From CAZAKZ01 sp964485695 (GTDB lineage: Bacteria; Planctomycetota; JAFGQW01): a DNA stretch of 23,826 nucleotides. Within the stretch, counting starts at the first letter, position 1. Each line of letters opens with the position of its first letter. Both the position numbers and the translations under genes were made by a program. A model generated the notes under the pieces. That model did not search any database and was not told where the DNA came from. It worked only from the letters and a program-made list of their open reading frames with translations. The stretch covers positions 1 through 23,826 of the forward strand of contig CAZAKZ010000089.1 in the NCBI GenBank assembly GCA_964485695.1, read 5' to 3'. Shown here piece by piece: positions 1 through 6,808 of the stretch.

Positions 1-152
1 AGAGCACGCTGCCGAGACCGCTACATTTGGAATAATATGAGGGGATGCCTCAGGTCATAATGGGACGTGTTTCCGGAGGAGGAATGACCTCCCGAACGCT
101 TCCAGACCGACGGTTTTCGCGGATTTCTGGCGTGAAGAGTGGTAGGAGAGCC

Positions 153-1838
153 ATGGTTCGCTCCCTGAGAAATCACCGAAAAATTCTCGTCGTTTTCGTT
201 CTCTCGATGGTCTGCTGGACCGTTCCGGGACCGGTCGCATCCAGCCAGACCTGGTGGGAGCCCCCGGAAAAGGGAGAGGGACCCGTGGATCGGCTGCGCG
301 TGGACGCGGCCATCACCCTCGGGGCGGAGTTCCTGAAAAAGAAGCAGCGTCAGAACGGATCGTTTCCGGGCCACGACAAGACCTACCCCATGGGGATGAC
401 CGCGCTCTGCCTTCTCACCCTGATCAAGTCCGGGATCCAGCCCTCGGATCCGGCCATCACGAAAGCCCTCGATTACCTGCGCTACATGCCGTTCAAGAAG
501 ACCTATTCCACGGGCTGCATGCTCATGGCCCTGGAGGCGGTTCATCCAACCAATGCCAAGGCGTGGGCGGAATCCGGCGTCCGGTTCCTCCTCGAGACCC
601 GTCAAGTGAATCGTGGAGGCACCTGGGGATATCCGGCCGACAACTACAAGGAGACCGGTCGACTCGGCCGCCCGGACCTGTCCAACACCCAGTACGCCGT
701 CATGGGTCTCCGGTCGGCCCGGCGCCTGGGCGTCCGGGTGCCGGTGGAGGCCTTCACCGACCTGGTGGAATACCTGACCCGGGATCAGCTGGACTGGGGG
801 GCGTTTCGGTACGAGGGCGCCCACAAGGGTTCGGGCAGCATGACCACCGCGGCCCTGGGCATTCTCACCATCGCCGAAGAGCTGGTGAGCAAGACGGAGT
901 TGTATTCCAGGATCCGGGTCGATGCCAGGACGGCGTTCAAGAGTGGCATGAAGTGGTTCCTGAACCACTACACCGTGGAGTGGAATCCCCAGGGCGAGAG
1001 CGGCCATGGAAACAAGAGCTGGCTTGCATACTATCTCTACGGCATCGAGCGCCTTTGTGACATCCGCGGGATGAAACTGCTGGGCGATCACGACTGGTAC
1101 AACGACGGGGCCCGGTTCCTTCTGGCCAACCAGGGGCACGAGGGCAACTGGGGCAAGATGGAAAGCACCTGTTTCGCACTTCTGTTCCTGAGCCGCTCCC
1201 ATCTCTCCGTGAGCCGGGAGATCCGGACCGAGGCCGTGGCCGACCGGAGGATCGAACTACAGGAGCGAAGGAGAACCCGGGAAAGGCGGATCAGGCCTCC
1301 GGACAGCAAGCATGTCCCCTATGTGCGGCAGTGGCTCGTTCTGGGACCGTACCGCCTCAAGGACGACGATGCCCTGGATCTCAAGGTCCATCCCCGGCCG
1401 CGCGGGAAACCGAGGGCCGGCATGGATTACTTCAAGAGGCGGTGGCATTACTACGAGTCGCCCACCGACAGCGTCGATCTGGAAAAAATCCTGCGGGGAG
1501 GCGACCGGCGCCTCGCTTACGTCTCCACGCACTTCCATGTGCCCCGGATGGAGAAAGTGCTCCTGTGGCTCGGAACCCGGGACGCCTGGCGCGTCTGGGT
1601 GAACGGCAATGAGGCCGGGTCCCGGAAGGTCCGGGCCATGAACGGCAAGGACCGGTGGCGGATCCCCTGCACCTTCGAGAAGGGGACCAACACCGTCATC
1701 CTCCTCCTCGAGGACTTCGGCCGCGAGTGGACCTTCCATTTCAGGGTCTCGGACCCGGAGGGATTTTCGGTTCCGGACCTCCTGCACTCGCATTCCATCA
1801 CCCGGTTGAGGAAGATGGCGAAGCGCCCCAAGGATTGA
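153..1838 (+). CDS. Secreted prenyltransferase/squalene-oxidase-repeat (alpha-toroid) protein with C-terminal beta domain
   Basis: 561 residues from ATG 153. Residues 1-31 look like a Sec signal peptide (basic start, hydrophobic ILVVFVLSMV, then small residues before SQTWW). About residues 50-365 contain repeated helical units with the Q..G.W / G.WG signature of the squalene cyclase/prenyltransferase fold (QNGSFPG, GGTWGYP, LDWGAFRYEG, QGHEGNWGKM). Around 385-545 is a Trp-rich beta-sandwich-like region (WLVLGPY, RVWVNGNEAG, GTNTVILLLEDFG), as in carbohydrate-binding jelly-roll modules. I see no DXDD cyclase motif, so a binding or structural role outside the membrane is more likely than terpene cyclisation. 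Start choice: AGGAG at 144-148 precedes ATG 153 and gives a clean signal peptide. An in-frame ATG at 84 behind GGAGGAGG (75-82) is a real alternative and would add a long Arg-rich leader. The gene converges with the next one, 2 bases apart. Confidence 0.82.
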   Translation: MVRSLRNHRKILVVFVLSMVCWTVPGPVASSQTWWEPPEKGEGPVDRLRVDAAITLGAEFLKKKQRQNGSFPGHDKTYPMGMTALCLLTLIKSGIQPSDPAITKALDYLRYMPFKKTYSTGCMLMALEAVHPTNAKAWAESGVRFLLETRQVNRGGTWGYPADNYKETGRLGRPDLSNTQYAVMGLRSARRLGVRVPVEAFTDLVEYLTRDQLDWGAFRYEGAHKGSGSMTTAALGILTIAEELVSKTELYSRIRVDARTAFKSGMKWFLNHYTVEWNPQGESGHGNKSWLAYYLYGIERLCDIRGMKLLGDHDWYNDGARFLLANQGHEGNWGKMESTCFALLFLSRSHLSVSREIRTEAVADRRIELQERRRTRERRIRPPDSKHVPYVRQWLVLGPYRLKDDDALDLKVHPRPRGKPRAGMDYFKRRWHYYESPTDSVDLEKILRGGDRRLAYVSTHFHVPRMEKVLLWLGTRDAWRVWVNGNEAGSRKVRAMNGKDRWRIPCTFEKGTNTVILLLEDFGREWTFHFRVSDPEGFSVPDLLHSHSITRLRKMAKRPKD

Positions 1839-1840
1839 AC

Positions 1841-2413
1841 TCAGTCCTGAGACCGGATCCACGCCATGGCCTGGTCGGGGGAGGCAGCCTCGGCCGCGGG
1901 GTGGCCGGACAGGCAATGCCGCGTGGCGCCCTCGAGATCCTCCAGGGTCCAGGCGACCAGGATCAGGCGTTTCCCGTTTTCCACGGCCAGGCGGATCTCC
2001 GCGTGGGTGCCGGTGGCGCCCGGAAAGGCCGCCACCACGTCGGAGGCCAGGACGTTGATCCGGTTGCGGCCGGGGTCGCCGGTGACGGGATCGAACGGGC
2101 CCAGGCCGGTGAACAGGGGGTGCGTGACAAAGTCGTTGGGGTAGCCGCTCGAAGCGGCCTTCACCGGCAGGACGCCGATGGCGATGCCGCCCTTCTGCCG
2201 GGCGCCGCGGCTTGCGGCTTCCATGATGCCCGGCCCCCCACCGGTGAGAACGGCAAATCCGGACTGTGCGGCGAGGGCAGCCAGGGATTCGGCGGCGAGG
2301 AGGTCAGCTGCCGAGGCCGATCCGCCCCCCATGACACCGAGGATCCGTTTTCCATCGGCCGCGGTCCGGGCCTTGCTCACCCAGAATTTCTCGTCCTGGC
2401 GGGTTTCGGCCAT
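1841..2413 (-). CDS. LOG/SLOG-family (TIGR00725-like) nucleotide-binding protein
   Basis: 190 residues. The Rossmann-type LOG fold is shown by GVMGGGSAS (26-34), the phosphate/nucleotide motif GGGPGIMEAASRGA (58-71) and PGATGTHAEI (131-140), which corresponds to the family's PGGxGTxxE motif. LOG-fold proteins include cytokinin-type nucleoside 5'-monophosphate phosphoribohydrolases and the TIGR00725/molybdenum-cofactor-carrier group; the layout here fits TIGR00725 best. The second Gly of PGGxGT is replaced by Ala, while the catalytic Glu is kept. ATG 2413 is preceded by GAGG at about 9 bases, and the ribosome site overlaps the stop of the MBL-hydrolase gene upstream. The two genes are therefore probably co-transcribed and translationally linked. 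The substrate is unknown. Confidence 0.82.
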   Translation of the reverse strand: MAETRQDEKFWVSKARTAADGKRILGVMGGGSASAADLLAAESLAALAAQSGFAVLTGGGPGIMEAASRGARQKGGIAIGVLPVKAASSGYPNDFVTHPLFTGLGPFDPVTGDPGRNRINVLASDVVAAFPGATGTHAEIRLAVENGKRLILVAWTLEDLEGATRHCLSGHPAAEAASPDQAMAWIRSQD

Positions 2414-2423
2414 GTGCTTGTCC

Positions 2424-3071
2424 TCACTTGATCCCGTGTATTCTCTTGTACTCGAGCCAGTTTCGCTTCAGATCCACGAAGGCCTCGAAGGATTCCTTGA
2501 GCAGGAATGGGTTGGTGCGGCTCTCGTGACCGATGGTGGAGGTGGGGGCGACCCCGTAGTCGTGGCCGGGATAGATCTCCACGTCGTCGGGCAGAGTCAT
2601 GAGCTTTACGTGGAGGCTGTCGAATTCCTGCCAGGCGTCCTCGCCGAAACCCGTGCCGCCCACCTTGCCCACGAACAGCGTATCCCCGGTGCAGAGCTTG
2701 TTCTCGCAGAGGATGCAGATACTGTCGGGGGTGTGGCCGGGGGTGTGAATGATCTTCATCGTCAGGGCCCCCAGGGGCACCTCGTCTCCGTCCCGCACGC
2801 CCAGCACCGTGTCCGTCCGCTTGCCCTCGGGGTCGAACAGGACCACGCGGGCCCCGGTGCGGCTCTGGACGGTTCGATTTCCGGCGGCGTGGTCGAAATG
2901 GCCGTGGGTGTTGAGGACGTATCTGACCTCGAGACCCGAGGCCTGGACGTGGTCCAGGATCTCGTCCGTGGCCCCGCCCGGGTCCACCAGGGCCGCTTTC
3001 CCGGATTCCTCATCGGCGATGAGGTAGGCGAAGTTCCGGTCGCCACCGGCCGGAAGCTGTTCAAAGCGCAT
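2424..3071 (-). CDS. MBL-fold metallohydrolase (glyoxalase II-like)
   Basis: 215 residues from ATG 3071. It has the metal-binding set of the metallo-beta-lactamase fold: THGHFDHAAGN (HxHxDH), HTPGHTPDS (third His), CTGDTLFVGKVGGTG (bridging Asp) and YPGHDYG (last His). The GHDYG ending and the length match the hydroxyacylglutathione-hydrolase/persulfide-dioxygenase branch of small thioesterase-type enzymes. The substrate, whether a glutathione thioester, a persulfide or something else, cannot be read from the sequence. The protein is cytoplasmic, with no signal peptide. In-frame upstream starts exist at 3107 and 3122 but lack a ribosome site. ATG 3071 has AGGA about 9 bases upstream, and the family usually begins just before the F..LP..GDRN strand. 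It is the first gene of a two-gene unit with the LOG-family gene, 10 bases between stop and start. Confidence 0.87.
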   Translation of the reverse strand: MRFEQLPAGGDRNFAYLIADEESGKAALVDPGGATDEILDHVQASGLEVRYVLNTHGHFDHAAGNRTVQSRTGARVVLFDPEGKRTDTVLGVRDGDEVPLGALTMKIIHTPGHTPDSICILCENKLCTGDTLFVGKVGGTGFGEDAWQEFDSLHVKLMTLPDDVEIYPGHDYGVAPTSTIGHESRTNPFLLKESFEAFVDLKRNWLEYKRIHGIK

Positions 3072-3149
3072 ATGCCGATCCTGTTCCAGATGTGGGACGA
3101 ACCGCATGCCCCGGCGTCCCAAAAAGACAATGTATATGGATTTAAATAA

Positions 3150-3321
3150 TAGTTGAATTAATTACGGGTGGACAGGGCCGTGACGTATGGCTCCATGAAA
3201 GATGAAACCCGCGCCTGGTATCAGGCGGAAATATTCTTACTCCCACGATTGATAGGCCTTCATTAAAGCACTTCTTTCCCCGAACGCCTCCTCTCGAAAG
3301 AGAGGGGGCGTTCTTTTTTTT
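3150..3321 (+). ncRNA. Possible small RNA ending in an intrinsic terminator
   Basis: The intergenic stretch 3123-3358 contains a strong plus-strand terminator, but no plus-strand gene ends nearby; the last one stops at 1838. The region 3123-3160 is AT-rich, with a -10-like AATAAT (3145-3150) and a poor -35. A transcript starting just after it and ending at the T-run would be about 165 bases. I see no convincing open frame with a ribosome site inside it. The 5' end is a guess. The alternative is that the hairpin serves the minus-strand nupC transcript. Confidence 0.3.
3282..3321 (+). terminator. Intrinsic terminator (14-bp stem, GAAA loop, 8 T)
   Basis: Arms 3282-3295 and 3300-3313 pair over 14 bases (one G-U pair in the plus-strand RNA) around a GAAA tetraloop, and eight T follow at 3314-3321. 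This is textbook on the plus strand. In the minus-strand RNA the same pair becomes a C-A mismatch, and no U-run follows the hairpin, so it would be a weaker terminator for nupC. Confidence 0.85.
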
Positions 3322-3358
3322 CGTTGTCGTGTCCTCCCCGGCCACCGTCCCGCATCGA

Positions 3359-4630
3359 TCAGAGGAGAACCCCCGCGATGCACGCCGTGGTCCAGGAGGC
3401 CAGGGCGCCCGCCAGGAGGGCCTTGAGGCTGATCTTGGCCAGGTCCTTTCTGCGCTCCGGCGCCATGGCGCCGATGCCGCCCAGCTGGATGCCCACCGAG
3501 GCGAAGTTGGCGAAGCCGCAGAGGGCGTAGCTGGCGATGATGCGGCTCCGTTCCGAGAGAACAATGCCCGAGGCCTCGGGATTGGCCAGGTGGCCGTAGG
3601 CGATGAGTTCGGTGAGAACGATCTTCTCGCCAAGTAACCGGCCCAGATCCTTGCTCTCCTCCCAGGGGGCCCCCATGAGAAAGGCTAGGGGCCGGAAGAT
3701 CCAGCCGAAGATATCCTGCAGGCTCGTCGCCGGGAGGGTCGCGCCGAACAGTTCCTCTGCCGCGAAGGGCAAGACGACGCCGAGGAAGTAGTTCACGAGC
3801 TCCACCATGGCGACAAAGGCGATGAGCATGGCGGCGATGTTGATTGCGAGCTTCATGCCACTGGTGGCGCCGCGCGCCAGCGCCTCCACCACGTTGTCGT
3901 CGAGGCGCTCCACCACCACTCGCGTGGATCCTGACGTCTGGGACTCCTCGGTTTCGGGAATCATGATCTTGGCCATGACGAGGGCCGCCGGTGCGCTCAT
4001 GATGCTGGCGGCCATGAGATGTCCCGCAATGGGAATATCGGGCATGGCGTCCTCGAGCCACCTGACGTAGAGGGCCATGACGCCGCCGGCCACCGTGGCA
4101 AAGCCCCCGGTCATCACGGCCATGAGCTCGCTCCTGGTCATGGCCTTGACAAAGGGCCGGACCATGAGGGGCGCTTCGGTCTGGCCCACGAAGATGTTGG
4201 CCGAGCAGCTCAGGGTTTCGGCGCCGCTGGTGCCCATGGTCCACCGCATGATCCATGCAATGGCCTTGACGAGGACCTGCATGATGCCCAGGTAGTAGAG
4301 CACGGTCATGAGGGCCGAGAAGAAGATGATGGTGGGGAGCACGCGCACCACGAAACACTCCAGCTGCGCCTCCACTCTGCCTGTGGCATAGCTCTTCCAG
4401 ACGAAGTCGGCCCCCTTGTCGGAGAAGCTCAGCAGCGTCCTGACGGCGCCGTCGAGCCACTCGAACACGTCCTGGCCCACCTGGGTCTCCAGTACCCCCA
4501 GGGCGAAACCGAACTGCAGGCACAGGCCGCACCCCACCACCCTCCAGGGGATCCGTCTGCGGTTGTTGCTCAGCAGCCAGGCAATGGCGAGGAGGGCGAC
4601 CAGGCCGAGGAGTCCCGTGTAGCGTCCCAT
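3359..4630 (-). CDS. nupC: Concentrative nucleoside transporter (CNT/NupC family)
   Basis: 423 residues and very hydrophobic, with the multi-span pattern and length of bacterial CNT transporters, which import nucleosides with a cation gradient. Hallmarks are the gate-loop stretch IFVGQTEAPLMVRPF, TVAGGVMALYV, the MSAPAALVMAKIMIPET segment and a C-terminal CGFANFASVGIQLGGIGAM. The N-terminal part (GLLGLVALLAIAWLLS, then RRRIPWRVV) matches the nucleoside-transporter N domain. The ATG overlaps the deoB stop as TGATG, which indicates translational coupling. deoB handles (deoxy)ribose 1-phosphate released from imported nucleosides, so the pair forms a salvage unit. Specificity (purine, pyrimidine or both) is not decidable here. 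The symbol is used in the family sense. Confidence 0.93.
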   Translation of the reverse strand: MGRYTGLLGLVALLAIAWLLSNNRRRIPWRVVGCGLCLQFGFALGVLETQVGQDVFEWLDGAVRTLLSFSDKGADFVWKSYATGRVEAQLECFVVRVLPTIIFFSALMTVLYYLGIMQVLVKAIAWIMRWTMGTSGAETLSCSANIFVGQTEAPLMVRPFVKAMTRSELMAVMTGGFATVAGGVMALYVRWLEDAMPDIPIAGHLMAASIMSAPAALVMAKIMIPETEESQTSGSTRVVVERLDDNVVEALARGATSGMKLAINIAAMLIAFVAMVELVNYFLGVVLPFAAEELFGATLPATSLQDIFGWIFRPLAFLMGAPWEESKDLGRLLGEKIVLTELIAYGHLANPEASGIVLSERSRIIASYALCGFANFASVGIQLGGIGAMAPERRKDLAKISLKALLAGALASWTTACIAGVLL

Positions 4631-5832
4631 CAGGCGTTCTCCCGATCATCGTTCATGGCATAGAGGAGGGATTTTCCCGCGGCCGTAGGTGCCGCACCGA
4701 GGGCCGCGCACACCGTGGCGCCCACGTCGGCGAAGGTGTCGCGCGTTCCGAGTTGGGCGCCCCGCGTCCGGGCGGGATCGAAGATCAGCACCGGGACGTA
4801 TTCCCGGGTGTGGTCAGTGGTCCGGAGGTGCGTGGGATCGTTGCCGTGGTCGGCGGTGAGGATGCAGAGATCCCCGGAACCGAGCCGATCCAGGACGGCG
4901 GGCAACGCAGCGTCGAAGGCCTCGAGGCATCGGGCGTAGCCCGCCGGGTCCCGGCGGTGTCCGAATAGGGAATCGAAATCGATGAGGTTGGCGAAGACGA
5001 GGCCCTCTGAAACCTCCTCCAGCACCTCTGCTGTCACCATCATTCCGTCGGCGTTTCCCCGGGAGGGGCAGGACCGGGTGAGGCCCTGCCCGGCGAAGAT
5101 GTCGTGGATCTTGCCGACGCCGACCACGTCCATGCCCGCCGCCTTGACGAGGTCCAGAGCCGTGGCGCCCGGCGGCTTCATGGAGTAGTCGTGGCGGTCG
5201 TAGGTTCGCCGGTAGGACCCGGTCTCGCCCTCGAAGGGTCGGGCGATGACGCGGCCCACGCCGAGGCGGTCCATGAGGGCTCTCGCCGCCTTGCACATGG
5301 CGTAGAGCCGCTCGAGGGGAATGACGCGGGTGTGGGCCGCGATCTGGAAGACGCTGTCTCCCGACGTGTAGACGATGGGGATTCCCGTCCGCTGGTGTTC
5401 CGGTCCCAGCTCGTCGAGAATGGCTGTACCCGAGGCCGGCCGGTTGCCCAGCACCGCCTCTACCCCCGCTGCCGCGCAGAACTCGCGTATGACCGCCTCG
5501 GGAAATCCGTCCGGAAACAGGGGGAACGGTTCCTGAAGTACCAGCCCCATGAGCTCCCAGTGTCCGGACGTGGTGTCCTTGCCCGGGGACCGCTGGGCGA
5601 GGCGGCCGTGCGCCGCGCGGGGGCTGTCCGCGGGAGGCACGCCCTGGACTGGTGCGATGTTGCCCAGCCCCAGGGCGCCGAGATGGGGGAGTTCGAGTCC
5701 ACCCGCGGCCCGGGCAGTGTGGCCGAGGGTATCTGTTCCTTCGTCCCCGAAACGAGACGCATCAGGCAGCGCGCCCACGCCCACGCTGTCGAGGACCAGG
5801 ACGAGGACACGGTGGTAGGGTCGAGTCGACAT
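4630..5832 (-). CDS. deoB: Phosphopentomutase
   Basis: 400 residues, the usual DeoB length. DeoB interconverts (deoxy)ribose 1-phosphate and 5-phosphate in nucleoside salvage. It belongs to the alkaline-phosphatase superfamily with a two-manganese site: VLVLDSVGVGALPDA (N-terminal metal Asp), GKDTTSGHWELMG (the loop with the phosphorylated Thr), NLIDFDSLFGHRRD, and LTADHGNDPTHLRTTDHTRE (C-terminal metal ligands). All key motifs are intact. ATG 5832 has no clear Shine-Dalgarno site. Instead a perfect TATAAT sits 8 bases upstream, which could give a nearly leaderless message. The gene overlaps nupC by one base. Confidence 0.96.
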   Translation of the reverse strand: MSTRPYHRVLVLVLDSVGVGALPDASRFGDEGTDTLGHTARAAGGLELPHLGALGLGNIAPVQGVPPADSPRAAHGRLAQRSPGKDTTSGHWELMGLVLQEPFPLFPDGFPEAVIREFCAAAGVEAVLGNRPASGTAILDELGPEHQRTGIPIVYTSGDSVFQIAAHTRVIPLERLYAMCKAARALMDRLGVGRVIARPFEGETGSYRRTYDRHDYSMKPPGATALDLVKAAGMDVVGVGKIHDIFAGQGLTRSCPSRGNADGMMVTAEVLEEVSEGLVFANLIDFDSLFGHRRDPAGYARCLEAFDAALPAVLDRLGSGDLCILTADHGNDPTHLRTTDHTREYVPVLIFDPARTRGAQLGTRDTFADVGATVCAALGAAPTAAGKSLLYAMNDDRENA

Positions 5833-5840
5833 GGAAGCGG

Positions 5841-5846
5841 ATTATA
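5841..5846 (-). promoter_or_regulatory. TATAAT box 8 bases upstream of deoB ATG (possible leaderless start)
   Basis: On the minus strand a perfect TATAAT occupies 5846-5841, with the deoB ATG beginning at 5832. A start point 6-8 bases downstream would fall on or next to the ATG. No good -35 lies 16-18 bases upstream, and deoB lacks a ribosome site, so the call rests on the -10 alone. Confidence 0.35.
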
Positions 5847-5879
5847 GGCCTCCCACAGCTCCGGGGCCACCCGTGGCGT

Positions 5880-6068
5880 TCAAAACTTGAACCGCGCCTC
5901 CTGCAATGCATGGACCCGGGGCAGGGTTTCCCGGATGCGCTCGAAGCCGTAGTCGGGCCACAAGGCGGGGTCCACTGGAAAGTCGGGGTGATCCAGGCCG
6001 GGGCCCTGGTAGCGGTTGTGGAATGGGCGCCTGGTTGAAAGGCAAGTTCTGTCCAGATTGAGGGACGT
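5880..6068 (-). pseudogene. Remnant of a protein gene, possibly a DAO-type FAD oxidoreductase
   Basis: In this minus-strand frame, between two stops (6069-6071 and 5880-5882), runs a 62-codon stretch without a usable start. From about 6032 it reads like real protein (FHNRYQGPGLDHPDFP, then DPALWPDYGFERIRETLPRV), and about four fifths of its codons end in G or C, like the true genes. Past the TGA at 5882-5880 the same frame goes on with VAPELWEAYNPLP up to the deoB start. The run 'VDxxLW...R..LPR...L..AR...W..YNP' resembles the region before the C-terminal WAG/YN motif of FOXRED1/sarcosine-oxidase-like FAD enzymes. I infer a gene truncated at both ends with an internal stop. Family assignment is weak; the remnant itself is more secure. 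Confidence 0.45.
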
Positions 6069-6134
6069 TCATTCAAGAGCTTGAAAGAGGTCGGATGACC
6101 CCTTTTCCGGACATTCACTCTTGTTCAGTTCTGA

Positions 6135-6155
6135 GGATTCCCTCCTGGGGAATCC
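6135..6155 (-). terminator. Terminator-like hairpin downstream of the CBS gene
   Basis: GGATTCCC (6135-6142) and GGGAATCC (6148-6155) form a perfect 8-bp stem with a 5-base loop, starting 13 bases beyond the CBS-gene stop on the minus strand. No U-run follows, so it may be an mRNA 3'-end or processing hairpin rather than a full intrinsic terminator. Confidence 0.35.
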
Positions 6156-6168
6156 CGGTGTTGCTCAC

Positions 6169-6618
6169 TCAGGCCGGGTACACGCCGGCGATGTAATTGT
6201 GCAGATGGCGGATCTCGTGACCGGCTTCTTCCAGCTGGGCCTTGACCGCGTCGCCGATGGAGATCATGCCGGCCAGACTCCCGTCGCTGAGGACGGGCAG
6301 GTGGCGTATGCACATCTGGGTCATCAGGAACATCACCTCTTCCACCGTCTGGTCCGGACTTCCCAGGACCACCTTCCGGGTCATGATCTCCCGGATCTGC
6401 GTCGTGCCGAGATCGTCGTTGCTCCGGGCGCTCTCACGCAGGATATCGCGTTCGGTGAGGATGCCGGCGATGTCTTCGGATTCATCGAGGACGACCAGGG
6501 CTCCCACCTCCTTGTCCACGAGCTTCGAGGCGGCCTCGAGGACCGTGAGATCGGGATGAATCGTGTGTACGGTGCCATCTTTTTTATGAAGGATATCCGA
6601 GATCCGGATCTTTCTCAT
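6169..6618 (-). CDS. Two-CBS-domain protein
   Basis: 149 residues from ATG 6618. It has two tandem CBS modules: ISDILHKKDGTVHTIHPDLT...GALVVLDESEDIAGILTERDIL (about 6-60) and IREIMTRKVVLGSPDQTV...IRHLPVLSDGSLAGMISIGDAV (about 73-130), then a short C-terminal helix with HLHNYIAG. Stand-alone CBS pairs bind adenine nucleotides and regulate partners; no catalytic domain is present. AAGGAGG lies 5 bases upstream of ATG 6618 and decides the start; an in-frame ATG at 6636 has no such site. The gene is divergent from the URO-D-family gene (190-base gap) and lies upstream of deoB, but the gene remnant and a hairpin separate the two, so co-transcription is uncertain. Confidence 0.9.
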   Translation of the reverse strand: MRKIRISDILHKKDGTVHTIHPDLTVLEAASKLVDKEVGALVVLDESEDIAGILTERDILRESARSNDDLGTTQIREIMTRKVVLGSPDQTVEEVMFLMTQMCIRHLPVLSDGSLAGMISIGDAVKAQLEEAGHEIRHLHNYIAGVYPA

Positions 6619-6808
6619 GTGTGCCTCCTTACGCACTGGTTACCGCCAATCGGAGCCGGTCGAGGATTTCCTTGGGTTCTCTGGATCGACCGGGCGGGCT
6701 TGTTCAGGTAAAACGCTGGAAACGCACCGATCGTCAGGAAATTTTGATAATTTGTGTCCGGTATCGATACGAGCCGTTCTCTGTCGCCTGAAACCGTGGA
6801 GATTTCAC

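Noticed and set aside
3237..4649. 470-codon minus-strand frame overlapping nupC in another phase
   Set aside because: Arg/Gly/His/Pro-rich translation without motifs; nupC in the other phase is unmistakable.
6720..6790. Promoter-like GATAAT / TTGATA elements before the URO-D-family gene
   Set aside because: No combination of -35 and -10 with 16-18 base spacing gives a convincing match.
6617..6808. Upstream extension of the URO-D-family frame to 6617
   Set aside because: It would overlap the CBS gene start on the other strand and has no family similarity; GTG 6809 has GGAG.
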